Shown here one piece after another: positions 27,443-35,745 of a DNA stretch of 64,000 nt (position 1 is its first letter; each line of letters starts with the position of its first letter). This DNA is from Lactobacillus huangpiensis (GTDB taxonomy: Bacteria; Bacillota; Bacilli; Lactobacillales; Lactobacillaceae). The stretch is taken from assembly GCF_019972815.1 (NCBI RefSeq), contig NZ_BPPA01000009.1:1-64000 (forward strand), given 5' to 3'. Under the pieces are notes generated by a model. It was not told the origin of the DNA. It did not search any database and saw only the letters and a list, made by a program, of their open reading frames with translations. The position numbers and the translations under genes are program-made.

Positions 27443-29173
27443 ATGCTAAAGTCAAAACACAGAATGGGGAAAAATAACAATTATTATTTTGCAATAAATA
27501 ACAAATTTAAATTATTTTCTTATGGTATAATTGCAAGTGCTTTGTTAGGAGTTTCGTTAGCGGCTAGTGAAAAATCGGTATATGCCAATACTAGTGAAAC
27601 TTCTACTACGACTAAAATTTCTACTGACACAAATTATTCATTCGTGAAAAATAACAAAAAAATTAATTCACAAGAGGAAAAGAATAACAATCATGGCAAG
27701 GATAACGAATGTGAATGGACTTTTAATCCAAGTACTAAAACACTGACAATTAAAGGTGGAATACTGTCTTCTAAGCCAATTAGTCAGATAATTAACGCTA
27801 ATGAAGTTCACTATATTGCTTTCGAACAGGTAATAGCAGATTATGGTTTACCCCTTAAAGTTCAACTCGCCTACAATTCAAGTGGCAAATTTGCTAATCT
27901 ACCTAATTTAGAAGGATTCATTAATATTGAAAATGTAGATGCTTCCGAAACTAGTGATTTGAGTAGTTTATTTGCAAATGATTCCAAACTTACAGCATTG
28001 GATTTAAGTACATGGACTACAATCAATAACAGAGATATGAACAGCATGTTTAAAAATGATGTAAGTCTAACCACAGTTAATATGGATAACTTTAGAACAG
28101 ATAGTGTTTTCGATTTTAGTCATATGTTTGAAGGTGCAAGTTCATTAGCAACTCTAAAACTTGCTAACTGGAAAACTGGCAACGTTAAGAACATGAGTTA
28201 CATGTTTAGTGGGATTTGTGCAGCCGATTTGAATGATATTACAAAATGGCAAACTTACAACGTAACCAACATGAGTTATATGTTCAAAAATTCCAACATA
28301 AATCAATTAAATTTGAGTTTTTGGGACACTGGCAACATCTTTGAAATGGCTAACATGTTTGAAGGCATGGGAAAAAATTTAAATGGCTTTATTCTTAGCT
28401 TAGGCAAACATAGACTCAAGTCTGACGCTTTTACTAATATAGGAAATGAAAAGTTTATACCAGTAGCTGGTGGCAATGTCGCTCAACCTGCAGGAAAACC
28501 TATTACAGTTGCAGAATTAGCTAAATTATATGACCAAGAAGATGCTAAATGCCCCGCTGACACTTATGTGACTCAACCTATTTCATGGACAACCGGAAAT
28601 ATTGATTTAGATGATACTGTTAATGATATTCATATTCCAGTAAATAAGAATGATATTAATCATGGGAGCAGTAAGTCTATTCCAAATACTGGTTCGTTCC
28701 CTGCTGCAGTTAATGGAGAGCAACCAGCCTTGGCTAATAATAAAACAGTGACTCCAGAAGTAAGAGTAGCTAATTCTTCTAGTTCCGAAGCGCAACAAGC
28801 TAAAGAGGTAGTTAAAACTCCTTTTACACTTTATTATCCAGCTCAAGTTTATGACAAAAATGGCCAACCCGTTAAAGGGTTTAAACTTAAAGCAGGAATG
28901 ATTGTTGAAACTTTTGGTACTAAAAAAATTAATGAATTAGAGTTTTACAAACTTGGTGAAAATATATACGTTAACACTCAAGATGTTACTGGACAAAAGA
29001 AAAAAATTAAGCATAATTCATACGTTTATAACAAAAAAGGCAAAAGAATCCGCAAATTGCTGGTAAAGAAAGGCAAATCAGTTCGGGTTTATGGCAATCC
29101 GATCAAAATTAAAAAGAAGCTTTACTACGTAATTGATAAGAATAAGTATATCAAAGTTAATAACATAGCTTAA
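27443..29173 (+). CDS. BspA-family leucine-rich repeat (DUF285) surface protein with C-terminal SLAP domains
   Basis: This is a 576-residue secreted protein. An extended signal peptide ends near SLAASEKSVYA. A DUF285-type region (about residues 70-310) carries several copies of a roughly 24-residue unit, such as DLSTWTT and NVKNMSYMFSG, typical of mycoplasma and gut BspA-like proteins. A Ser/Thr-rich spacer follows. The last about 115 residues form two SLAP repeats with HNSYVYNKKGKR and FYKLGENIYV cores, which bind the cell wall non-covalently. I chose ATG 27443 because GAGG precedes it. A role as adhesin is likely, but the ligand is unknown. Confidence 0.85.
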   Translation: MLKSKHRMGKNNNYYFAINNKFKLFSYGIIASALLGVSLAASEKSVYANTSETSTTTKISTDTNYSFVKNNKKINSQEEKNNNHGKDNECEWTFNPSTKTLTIKGGILSSKPISQIINANEVHYIAFEQVIADYGLPLKVQLAYNSSGKFANLPNLEGFINIENVDASETSDLSSLFANDSKLTALDLSTWTTINNRDMNSMFKNDVSLTTVNMDNFRTDSVFDFSHMFEGASSLATLKLANWKTGNVKNMSYMFSGICAADLNDITKWQTYNVTNMSYMFKNSNINQLNLSFWDTGNIFEMANMFEGMGKNLNGFILSLGKHRLKSDAFTNIGNEKFIPVAGGNVAQPAGKPITVAELAKLYDQEDAKCPADTYVTQPISWTTGNIDLDDTVNDIHIPVNKNDINHGSSKSIPNTGSFPAAVNGEQPALANNKTVTPEVRVANSSSSEAQQAKEVVKTPFTLYYPAQVYDKNGQPVKGFKLKAGMIVETFGTKKINELEFYKLGENIYVNTQDVTGQKKKIKHNSYVYNKKGKRIRKLLVKKGKSVRVYGNPIKIKKKLYYVIDKNKYIKVNNIA

Positions 29174-29176
29174 ACA

Positions 29177-29211
29177 AACAAAAAGACAACTCTAACGAGT
29201 CGCCTTTTTTA
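29177..29211 (-). terminator. Terminator of the tRNA-Tyr/tRNA-Gln unit
   Basis: On the minus strand AAAAGGCGACTC and GAGTTGTCTTTTT pair over 13 positions with two G-U pairs and a four-base loop, then T-rich sequence follows. On the plus strand those pairs become A-C mismatches, so the element works best for the minus-strand tRNA transcript. Confidence 0.8.
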
Positions 29212-29283
29212 TTGGGTTAGCTGGATTCGAACCAGCGCATACTAGTACCAAAAACTAGTGCCTTACCGCTTGGCTATAACCCA
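29212..29283 (-). tRNA. tRNA-Gln (UUG)
   Basis: This 72-base minus-strand cloverleaf has the acceptor stem TGGGTTA/TAACCCA, the anticodon stem CTAGT/ACTAG with anticodon TTG, and the T arm GCTGG TTCGAAT CCAGC. CCA is not encoded. It is identical to the copy at 31686-31757. Confidence 0.95.
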
Positions 29284-29290
29284 GTGATAA

Positions 29291-29372
29291 TGGAGGAGGG
29301 TGGATTCGAACCGCCGAACTCAGAGAGAGCGGTTTTACAGACCGCCGCGTTTAGCCACTTCGCTACTCCTCC
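29291..29372 (-). tRNA. tRNA-Tyr (GUA)
   Basis: This 82-base minus-strand tRNA has a long variable arm, the acceptor GGAGGAG/CTCCTCC-type stem, anticodon loop CTGTAAA with GTA, and the T arm GGCGG TTCGAAT CCACC. It precedes tRNA-Gln by seven bases in the same transcript. A TATAAT box on the minus strand (29386-29391) lies about 14 bases upstream. Confidence 0.95.
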
Positions 29373-29428
29373 GTCACGCACGTTAATTATAATACCGAAA
29401 AACGTACGTGATTGCAAGCAAAATTTTC

Positions 29429-30616
29429 TTAAATATTACTTCTTATTTTTTTAACGAACTTTTCTAGTCGCTTCAGTCCTTCTTCAATTTGATCCATTGA
29501 AACAGCGTAAGAAAATCTAATGTAACCTTCTCCGCCTTCACTAAAACTGGAACCTGCTGTAACAGCAACTTTTGCCTTGTCAACCAGCTCATAAATAAAT
29601 TTATTATCATCCTGTTCAAAACCATCTGGTATTTTAGCAAAAATGTAGAATGCGCCTTGGGGTTTAGCACACTCAAAACCTATTTTGGTTAGGCCGGAAT
29701 ACAAAGCATCACGCCGCTTTTGAAATTCTTCTTTCATTGGCAGTGCGTCATCCATACCGTTTTTAAAGGCTTCTTCAGCTGCATCTTGCATAGGTGTTGG
29801 CTCAGTAGTAACTATTGCTTGGTGAACTTTTGCAATTTGTTGCAAAATATTTTTAGGCGCACAAACAATACCAATTCGGTAACCGGTCATGGCCCATGAC
29901 TTGGAAACGCCGTTCATTAAAATTACTTGGTCATGCAATGATTTTTCCATTGAAGCATGTGGTTGATCATAGTTCAATTCACTGTAAATTTCATCACATA
30001 GTGCAAAAATTGGCTTATCACGAATGACATCCGCCAAAGCATCCAATTCTTCTTGACTATACATTACCCCAGTTGGATTTGTAGGATAATTCATAACCAA
30101 CATCCGTACCCGGTCTCCGTACTTGTCAATTACCTTTTGCAATTTTTCAGGTGTCAGCTTAAAACCGTCATTTGCTGTATTTACTTTTACGATTTCAACG
30201 CCTTCATTAATAACGCCCTCGTCAGTCATATAAAGTGGAAATAATGGAGTTGGCACAACCATAATATCGCCAGGATTCAAAGTAGCCAACACAGAATCAA
30301 AAATTGATTCAGTTACGCCATTGGTAACCAAAACCTCAGTTTCTGGATCATAGTTTTGCCCATATTTTTTTCTCAAAAACTGGCTGGCTGCCTTGCGTAA
30401 GCCAATAGTTCCATTTGAAGGAGCATAGTGAGAGTGATTTTCATCAACTCCTCTTTTGGCAGCCTCTTTGATATGATCAGGAGTGTTAAAATCAGGCTCA
30501 CCAAGCGTGAATTTTACAACATCTGGAATCTTGCCGGCGTAATCTGAAAACTTCAAAATTGGATTAGAGGGAGCATCAGCTAAACCTTTTCGTACGTATT
30601 TAATTAAATCTACCAT
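29429..30616 (-). CDS. PLP-dependent class I/II aminotransferase (AraT/PatA type)
   Basis: This 395-residue fold-type I enzyme transfers amino groups between amino acids and 2-oxoglutarate. It has FTLGEPDFNTPDHI near the start, NYPTNPTGVMYS, CDEIYSELNY with the PLP-binding Asp and Tyr, and the Schiff-base lysine in SKSWAMTGYRIG. Family members act on aromatic amino acids, aspartate, or N-acetyl-diaminopimelate. I cannot decide the substrate. I used the ATG at 30616, with GGTGA before it; an upstream start at 30628 adds four residues. Confidence 0.88.
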   Translation of the reverse strand: MVDLIKYVRKGLADAPSNPILKFSDYAGKIPDVVKFTLGEPDFNTPDHIKEAAKRGVDENHSHYAPSNGTIGLRKAASQFLRKKYGQNYDPETEVLVTNGVTESIFDSVLATLNPGDIMVVPTPLFPLYMTDEGVINEGVEIVKVNTANDGFKLTPEKLQKVIDKYGDRVRMLVMNYPTNPTGVMYSQEELDALADVIRDKPIFALCDEIYSELNYDQPHASMEKSLHDQVILMNGVSKSWAMTGYRIGIVCAPKNILQQIAKVHQAIVTTEPTPMQDAAEEAFKNGMDDALPMKEEFQKRRDALYSGLTKIGFECAKPQGAFYIFAKIPDGFEQDDNKFIYELVDKAKVAVTAGSSFSEGGEGYIRFSYAVSMDQIEEGLKRLEKFVKKIRSNI

Positions 30617-30711
30617 ATTTTTCACCAAACTTTCTTTTCAATTATATAGATTATACCTTTAATAAAATTATTTTTCTACAATATTTTTCTAATTATTAAC
30701 TAATTTTACAT

Positions 30712-30755
30712 ATAAAAACACCTTTAAACTGTATAAGTTAAAGGTGTTTAAAAAT
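30712..30755 (-). terminator. Terminator of the minus-strand GDPD gene
   Basis: A perfect 12-base stem (30716-30727 with 30738-30749) has a ten-base loop and TTTTTATA following on the minus strand. Confidence 0.8.
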
Positions 30756-30785
30756 CAACTATTTTAATATTTCGTATAGGTTAGC

Positions 30786-31490
30786 TTATCCTTGAATTTG
30801 ATCACGTAATTTAATCATCATAGGGTAGTTATTAGTAAAAATTCCTGCAACATGTTTTTGAAAATATTGTTTAGCAATTTGCGGGTCATCAACAGTCCAA
30901 ATTCGTTCTGTAACTGCTTCCTGAGCTGGCAGTAATTTGCCTGGGTGAATACCAGCAAAATGGTTATCCTTGACTAATTTAGCCGAATTAACTACTTCTT
31001 CGTCAGTCAGGTAGCAATAGATCTGGTTAGGATCAATTTCCTGGCAATTTTTTAGTGTGACATAATCAAATGAAGAATAAATGATCGGATAAACGAAGTG
31101 ATAAAGCTGTGCTAAGCTTAATACAGTTTTTTCAATACCACGGTAATGAATCACTCCAGTTTTAAGTTCCAAATTTATTTGAATATTTTTATTTTCAAGT
31201 AGTTCAAATAATTCTTGCAGAGTTGGAACCGGCTCACCATTTGACAAGTGCAGCTGCCTCAATTTCTTAAGCGTAAAATCCTTAATATACCCAGAGCCAT
31301 CCGTTGTCCGGTCAACTTTTTCGTCATGCATTACTACCGGTATGCCATCTTTAGTTAAGTGAACGTCAAATTCAATCCCCTCTGCTCCATTTTGAACAGC
31401 ATTGCGGAAGCCCTCCATTGAGTTTTCTGCAAACTTCACGGGATATCCTCTATGACCAAATACTACGGTTTTATTTTTGTCATTATTCAT
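30786..31490 (-). CDS. Cytosolic glycerophosphodiester phosphodiesterase
   Basis: This protein of about 234 residues has the GDPD signature FGHRGYPVKFAENS (His-Arg near residues 13-14), IEFDVHLTKDGIPVVMHDEKVDRTTDGSG and NLELK. It releases glycerol-3-phosphate from glycerophosphodiesters. Unlike the GDPD at 5613 it has no signal peptide or wall domain. No strong ribosome site decides the start; an in-frame ATG at 31514 would add eight residues. Confidence 0.88.
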   Translation of the reverse strand: MNNDKNKTVVFGHRGYPVKFAENSMEGFRNAVQNGAEGIEFDVHLTKDGIPVVMHDEKVDRTTDGSGYIKDFTLKKLRQLHLSNGEPVPTLQELFELLENKNIQINLELKTGVIHYRGIEKTVLSLAQLYHFVYPIIYSSFDYVTLKNCQEIDPNQIYCYLTDEEVVNSAKLVKDNHFAGIHPGKLLPAQEAVTERIWTVDDPQIAKQYFQKHVAGIFTNNYPMMIKLRDQIQG

Positions 31491-31620
31491 ACTTTTGTGT
31501 TGGTTAAACCTCATAAAAATAAAACATTACAAACCAAACATAGAGGATATCATAAACCCTTTTCCCTGATTTTTAAATAGTAAAAGCTAAAAAATAAAAA
31601 ATTTTTTGTGCATTTTCTAA

Positions 31621-31656
31621 ACAAAAAAAGAAATAGTTCTTATTTCAGAACTATCA
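31621..31656 (-). terminator. Terminator of the second tRNA-Gln gene
   Basis: ATAGTTCT (31633-31640) pairs with AGAACTAT (31647-31654), and on the minus strand TTTCTTTTTTTG follows. It lies about 30 bases after the tRNA end. Confidence 0.85.
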
Positions 31657-31685
31657 TCTTTCGGGTTGGGTGTTCGTAAGAACAA

Positions 31686-31757
31686 TTGGGTTAGCTGGAT
31701 TCGAACCAGCGCATACTAGTACCAAAAACTAGTGCCTTACCGCTTGGCTATAACCCA
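31686..31757 (-). tRNA. tRNA-Gln (UUG), second identical copy
   Basis: The 72 bases are identical to the tRNA-Gln at 29212-29283, with anticodon TTG. It stands alone, with its own terminator. There is no second tRNA-Tyr beside it. Confidence 0.95.
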
Positions 31758-31846
31758 ATACCATCTGAGCTTTTACTTGTATGCTCAACATTTAATAGTA
31801 TAGGAAATTGTGCTCTGCAAGTCAAGAGAAAACAGCTTTTTTCTTG

Positions 31847-32362
31847 CTATAAATTTAGTTCATATGCGTTTCTAGCGCCATTTTCAGTTTGATCAACCTG
31901 AACAATTCCCCGATATTCAAACCCTAAACTTTTAATCAGACTCTGCATGCGCTTATTGACCTCATGTGTATCAATGCGGAAATTATGAATGCCCAGCATC
32001 AATCCTCTCGATATCAAGTTTGACATCATAAACTGACTGAGGTGCTGACCGCGAAATTTTGTGCTAATTGCAATTCTGTGAATAGTGGCATATTGTTCAT
32101 CATTATTTTTCCAAGCACCATCTATTTCACTATAATTGGGATCAGCCGTTGTTAACAAAACAGCAACTCCCGCTATCTCTTTATTGGCAACAAGACAATA
32201 TGCACGCTTTAAAGCAATATCTTCTGCAAGCATTTCACGGTTAGGAGAGCCATTTTGCCACTGAGGATTGCTGTCTTCTTTTAGCAATTTTTTTGCTTGA
32301 TCAATAATTTTCATAATTTGGTCCAAGTCTTTTTTTTCAGCCAGGCGAATATAAATTAACAT
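31847..32362 (-). CDS. GNAT family N-acetyltransferase
   Basis: This 171-residue protein has the GNAT fold: beta-strand IYIRLAEKKDLDQIMKI at the start, a central IHRIAISTKFRGQHLSQFMM acetyl-CoA loop (about residues 91-112) and a C-terminal MQSLIKSLGFEYRG strand. The acceptor is unknown. GAGGA precedes the ATG, and it stands alone between the tRNA and the next surface protein. Confidence 0.85.
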   Translation of the reverse strand: MLIYIRLAEKKDLDQIMKIIDQAKKLLKEDSNPQWQNGSPNREMLAEDIALKRAYCLVANKEIAGVAVLLTTADPNYSEIDGAWKNNDEQYATIHRIAISTKFRGQHLSQFMMSNLISRGLMLGIHNFRIDTHEVNKRMQSLIKSLGFEYRGIVQVDQTENGARNAYELNL

Positions 32363-32410
32363 TTTATTTTCCTCATTACTTTCAAAATTTTATTTTAAAA
32401 GTAATTATAC

Positions 32411-32446
32411 AATAAAAGCAGTCTATCACATAGACTGCTCTTATTA
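32411..32446 (-). terminator. Terminator of the SEC10/PgrA-like gene
   Basis: AGCAGTCTA (32417-32425) pairs with TAGACTGCT (32431-32439) with a short loop, and TTTTATTG follows on the minus strand. Confidence 0.8.
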
Positions 32447-33502
32447 TGGCTGAAAACCGCTATTATACTTTTTACTTTTAACTACATATGTAGGAACGCT
32501 AATAAAATGCATAGAACAAATATTATCATTATGAGAAATACTAAATCCATAATAGTTGTAATCACCATCATGAAGTGTACCTTGGGTGTTAAACAAATCC
32601 CCAGCATGTTCCCATTCCTGGTAATAATTTTGGTCAGATCTTTCTTCTTCACCACTGCCAACGTAACCAAAAATCATTTGTTTCAAGCCAAAATAAACAC
32701 TTTTCTTTAATTCAGTCATGGTCATTGTAGGACTAATATTATAAAAACCGGCCATGTCTTCAACAAAATTATCGTCAAGGTTAAGTCCATTGGCATGACA
32801 AGCACGAACAATTCCAGGAACATAGTGACTGTCTTTAATTGTTTTATTATTTTTGCTATATTCCAAAGCAATATCAGCTGCTAATTTACCAGTTCCATTG
32901 CTTTCAACCCAAGGAGATAAATTCAAATCATTCCTTGCTTCATTAATAAGGCGAAGAGAAAAAGCAGTTAAATCTCCAATTTGCTTAGGTGTAAGCTGAT
33001 TTAGGTCAACCTGAATTGCATCATCAGCTTTACTTTCAGATACTTTGAGACGACTAAAATCATTAGTTTTCATCCCTTGCATTGAAGCATTAATAAAATT
33101 CTTGCTGGGTTTACCATGATAAGCGAGTAGCAACTCAGTTTTAGTGTAACCCTTCGGTAATTTCATTCTTGCCTGGGTATATACTCTTTTGGTGCTCTTT
33201 TTAACTACTTTAACATCTTTAGCTAAAATCCAATGCGAATTGTTACCAATTTTATAGGCCGTTCTTTTTTTCTTACCAATTTTTTTCTTGGCACTATATG
33301 GATACTTGTATTTAGATTCTGCATAAAAATTAGAATGTTTTCCTGAAATTTTATACAGGCGAACTTTTTTCTTCTTTTTTACTTTAACATAGCCCTTGAT
33401 AGTGGCTGCTGTTACTTGTTCAGCTTCGCCTATAGTTATTCCTGGAATAGTGATTAAAAAAATAATATTAACTACGGCAATAGCAAATTTGCTTTTCTTC
33501 AT
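32444..33502 (-). CDS. Secreted SEC10/PgrA surface-exclusion-like protein with N-terminal SH3-type domain
   Basis: This 352-residue protein has a signal peptide (residues 1-33, cleavage near VTAATI). A lysine-rich SH3/SLAP-like segment (about 36-105) contains VRLYKISGK and HWILAKDVKVVKK. The rest (about 150-345) has LTAFSLRLINEARNDLNLSPW and a His-bearing domain with EHAGDLF, matching the CAP-like domain named SEC10/PgrA. Such domains sit in surface proteins of lactobacilli and in conjugative surface-exclusion proteins. No LPxTG motif is seen. A role at the wall is likely, but the activity is unknown. Confidence 0.75.
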   Translation of the reverse strand: MKKSKFAIAVVNIIFLITIPGITIGEAEQVTAATIKGYVKVKKKKKVRLYKISGKHSNFYAESKYKYPYSAKKKIGKKKRTAYKIGNNSHWILAKDVKVVKKSTKRVYTQARMKLPKGYTKTELLLAYHGKPSKNFINASMQGMKTNDFSRLKVSESKADDAIQVDLNQLTPKQIGDLTAFSLRLINEARNDLNLSPWVESNGTGKLAADIALEYSKNNKTIKDSHYVPGIVRACHANGLNLDDNFVEDMAGFYNISPTMTMTELKKSVYFGLKQMIFGYVGSGEEERSDQNYYQEWEHAGDLFNTQGTLHDGDYNYYGFSISHNDNICSMHFISVPTYVVKSKKYNSGFQP

Positions 33503-34150
33503 ATTCTTCCTCGAGAGTTTTTCTAAATTGGCTCTTTATGGTACACATTTTAATTCTAAACTTATTATGAGAGATTGCCAATTAAATTATTTTTTCAATT
33601 AAGAAACATTTTGTAATATTTTTAGCTTATTTTAAATAAAAGCGGTTATGAGTAAATGTCGATTACCAAACATACTAGTTTCCAAAATGATTTTTTAAGA
33701 TTAAGTTACCTCTACCTAAATAGAAGTATTGACCAGATACAAAACTTTGAAGCAAATATTAAGTTGCAAAATCTCCCAAAATTGATCTATTTTTTGTCTT
33801 ACAACTGAAATTTATACCTCTCAGAAATATTATACTGCTTTCCTATATGTACAATGTTCTTATTTCCATCTTTAAAGCCTATTTTTGATAATAACAAAGG
33901 AAAACGAAAACCAACAGACTTCTGCAAAAAATCTAGCTTCACTCAAACTTGCTATGGCAATACTAATAGCTATGTCCCGCGGCTTTACTTCTTTTATGTG
34001 ATATTGGCTGTGTAAAACCTAATATAAAGACTTGCTTAAGTCAACCTTTTCCAGTCCAATAAAGCGAAGCAAAGGAAAGTAGTTGCATTCTAATAACACA
34101 GGTTCACCATTACCTAAATTTAACCATTCGTTCAATATAAAGAGCCGTCT
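33503..34150. other. Gene-free AT-rich stretch, possibly decayed coding DNA
   Basis: No intact gene is found in about 650 bases. Minus-strand translation near 34020-34135 gives an open piece with NLGNGEPVLLECNYF, which might be a fragment of a regulator or enzyme, but stop codons follow. I cannot name its origin. Confidence 0.35.
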
Positions 34151-34716
34151 TTGCTTTTAATCTTGATTTTATTTTGCCTGGTTATTCTACTTTTTTACCT
34201 TAATTACTTGTGCACTGGCTTTAAAACTTTCGTTAGCCTCACGACTGTTCGTAAGACTCTTAAAATTTTAAGTGAAGAAAATTACTTTATTAAGCTTTCT
34301 GATAAAATAACTTTTGTTTCTGACAAAAGTAATGAAATTAAAATTCAAAATCAAAAATTTTCAAGTTTAACAGACAGTACCGCTAGGACTGGCAAAAAAT
34401 TTCTAATCGTCTAAGTAACATCAAAAGTGTTATGAGTAATGATAAACAAAATACATTTCTCTAAACTACTAGTGAACAGCAAAAAATAGAAATTAAACGT
34501 TTGAGATATATCGATGACATTCCATTCTGCCTTGAATGGATTTATCTTGGTCCAAAATTTGAAAACATTAAAACGGGAGATCTTAACATGCCATTATACT
34601 AAATTTCACAAAACAAATTTCATATTCCTAGTAAGGGTAAGAGAACTTTTAAAATTGCGGTTGCAAACAGAGAAGAATCTTTTTTGCTTAGTGTTGACAA
34701 AAAACACCATTAATGC
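34151..34716 (+). pseudogene. Decayed gene of unknown family
   Basis: A first open piece (34151-34414) starts with one transmembrane helix (LILILFCLVILLFYLNYL) and a charged helix. Near 34395 a run of A shifts the frame, and the reading continues with QKISNRLSNIKS and later WIYLGPKFENIKTGD and SKGKRTFKIAVANREESF, broken by at least two stops. The pieces in order look like one membrane-anchored protein with a beta-rich C-terminus that has decayed. I do not recognise the family. Confidence 0.5.
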
Positions 34717-34854
34717 GAATTAAGGATCTAGTCTATAATGATCACAACTTCCTTTACACATAACGCGAGAAATTATTCGCAGTGATAAATTTACATATGC
34801 AGTTAATCATTAAGTTTAAAAACTAAAAAAATTAAACACTATTAATACTATAAA

Positions 34855-34897
34855 ATGAATAAGAGAAAGATTTCTTTTAGAAAATCTCTCTCTTATA
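34855..34897 (-). terminator. Terminator at the end of the bacteriocin-like unit
   Basis: AAGAGAAAGATTT (34861-34873) pairs with AAATCTCTCTCTT (34882-34894), with G-U pairing on the minus strand, where TTCATTTTA follows. It stands just after the 49-residue gene. Confidence 0.6.
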
Positions 34898-34901
34898 TGA
34901 G

Positions 34902-35051
34902 CTATAAAGCTAAATATACTGCAAATGCTATCAGTATAATTCCTACAAATAATAAACTTAACCTAATTTCCTTAGCAAAGTTCTTCTTTAAACAGAGAAT
35001 AACTAATATCAGTCCTAGTATAAAAGATAGGCTCATTATTCCAAATCCCAT
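34902..35051 (-). CDS. 49-residue two-helix membrane protein, possible immunity peptide
   Basis: On the minus strand ATG at 35051 opens 50 codons to TAG at 34902. The product has two hydrophobic helices (residues about 4-20 and 31-49) joined by a charged hinge, LKKNFAKEIR, so it is a hairpin membrane protein. It starts 16 bases after the ABC ATPase stop and ends before a terminator. Small membrane proteins at this position in bacteriocin clusters are often immunity factors, but there is no homology argument here. The ribosome site is weak. Confidence 0.5.
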   Translation of the reverse strand: MGFGIMSLSFILGLILVILCLKKNFAKEIRLSLLFVGIILIAFAVYLAL

Positions 35052-35067
35052 AGTTACGCCACTTTCT

Positions 35068-35745
35068 TTAATTTACTTTCGTAATTTTCCCATTACTAAG
35101 TCTAAATATATTTTCGTGCAGTGCAGCAACTTCTTTATCATGCGTCACTGTCAAAATTGCTTTACCTTCATCTTTTATCTTTTTAAACAGCCTTATGATA
35201 GTTTTAGCGTTTTTTTCATCTAGGGACCCAGTAGGTTCATCTGCTAATACAATTTCTGGATCATTAATTAGAGCTCTAACAGCAACAACTCGTTGCTTTT
35301 GTCCACCTGATAAGGTATTTGGATTTCTTGGGAGGAGAGAATCTATATCTAAATATTGAGCCAACTTATGCATTCTACTTATAATTTTTGCTTTGTTCTT
35401 TGCTTTTGAAGGCAAATAAACTGTGGGCAATAAAATATTTTGTTCTACTGAAAGTCTTTGAATTAAGATTGGTTCTTGTAATACAAATCCAATTTTTGTA
35501 TTGCGTAAATGTGATAATTTTTTATCGTTGCACAGTGATAAATCTTGCCCTGCAACAATAATTTGACCATTGTATGAATTATCTAGTGAACCGATCAAAT
35601 TCAAAAAAGTTGTCTTACCTTCACCAGAAGCACCAATTAATGCTGTCATAGAACCTTTTTCTAAAGAAAAATCAATATCCTTTAAAATAAATTTATTTTT
35701 TTCAAAGCTTTTACTTAAATGTTTAATATTTACTACTTTACTCAT
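35068..35745 (-). CDS. ABC transporter ATPase (LolD/MacB type)
   Basis: This 225-residue ATPase has Walker A GASGEGKTT, the Q-loop VLQEP, the signature LSGGQKQR, Walker B IVLADEPTGSLD and the H-loop TVTHD. It matches the LolD/MacB/FtsE class that works with FtsX-type permeases. Its start overlaps the permease stop by four bases. Together they belong to the bacteriocin-associated type of transporter found beside lactococcin-972-like genes. Confidence 0.93.
   Translation of the reverse strand: MSKVVNIKHLSKSFEKNKFILKDIDFSLEKGSMTALIGASGEGKTTFLNLIGSLDNSYNGQIIVAGQDLSLCNDKKLSHLRNTKIGFVLQEPILIQRLSVEQNILLPTVYLPSKAKNKAKIISRMHKLAQYLDIDSLLPRNPNTLSGGQKQRVVAVRALINDPEIVLADEPTGSLDEKNAKTIIRLFKKIKDEGKAILTVTHDKEVAALHENIFRLSNGKITKVN

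Noticed and set aside
34020-34135. Minus-strand piece with NLGNGEPVLLE as a GntR/UTRA fragment
   Set aside because: The similarity is too weak and stops follow; it is mentioned only as possible decayed coding DNA.
34855-35223. Plus-strand open frame of 122 codons opposite the ABC ATPase end
   Set aside because: It overlaps the ATPase and the 49-residue gene on the other strand, both of which have better support.
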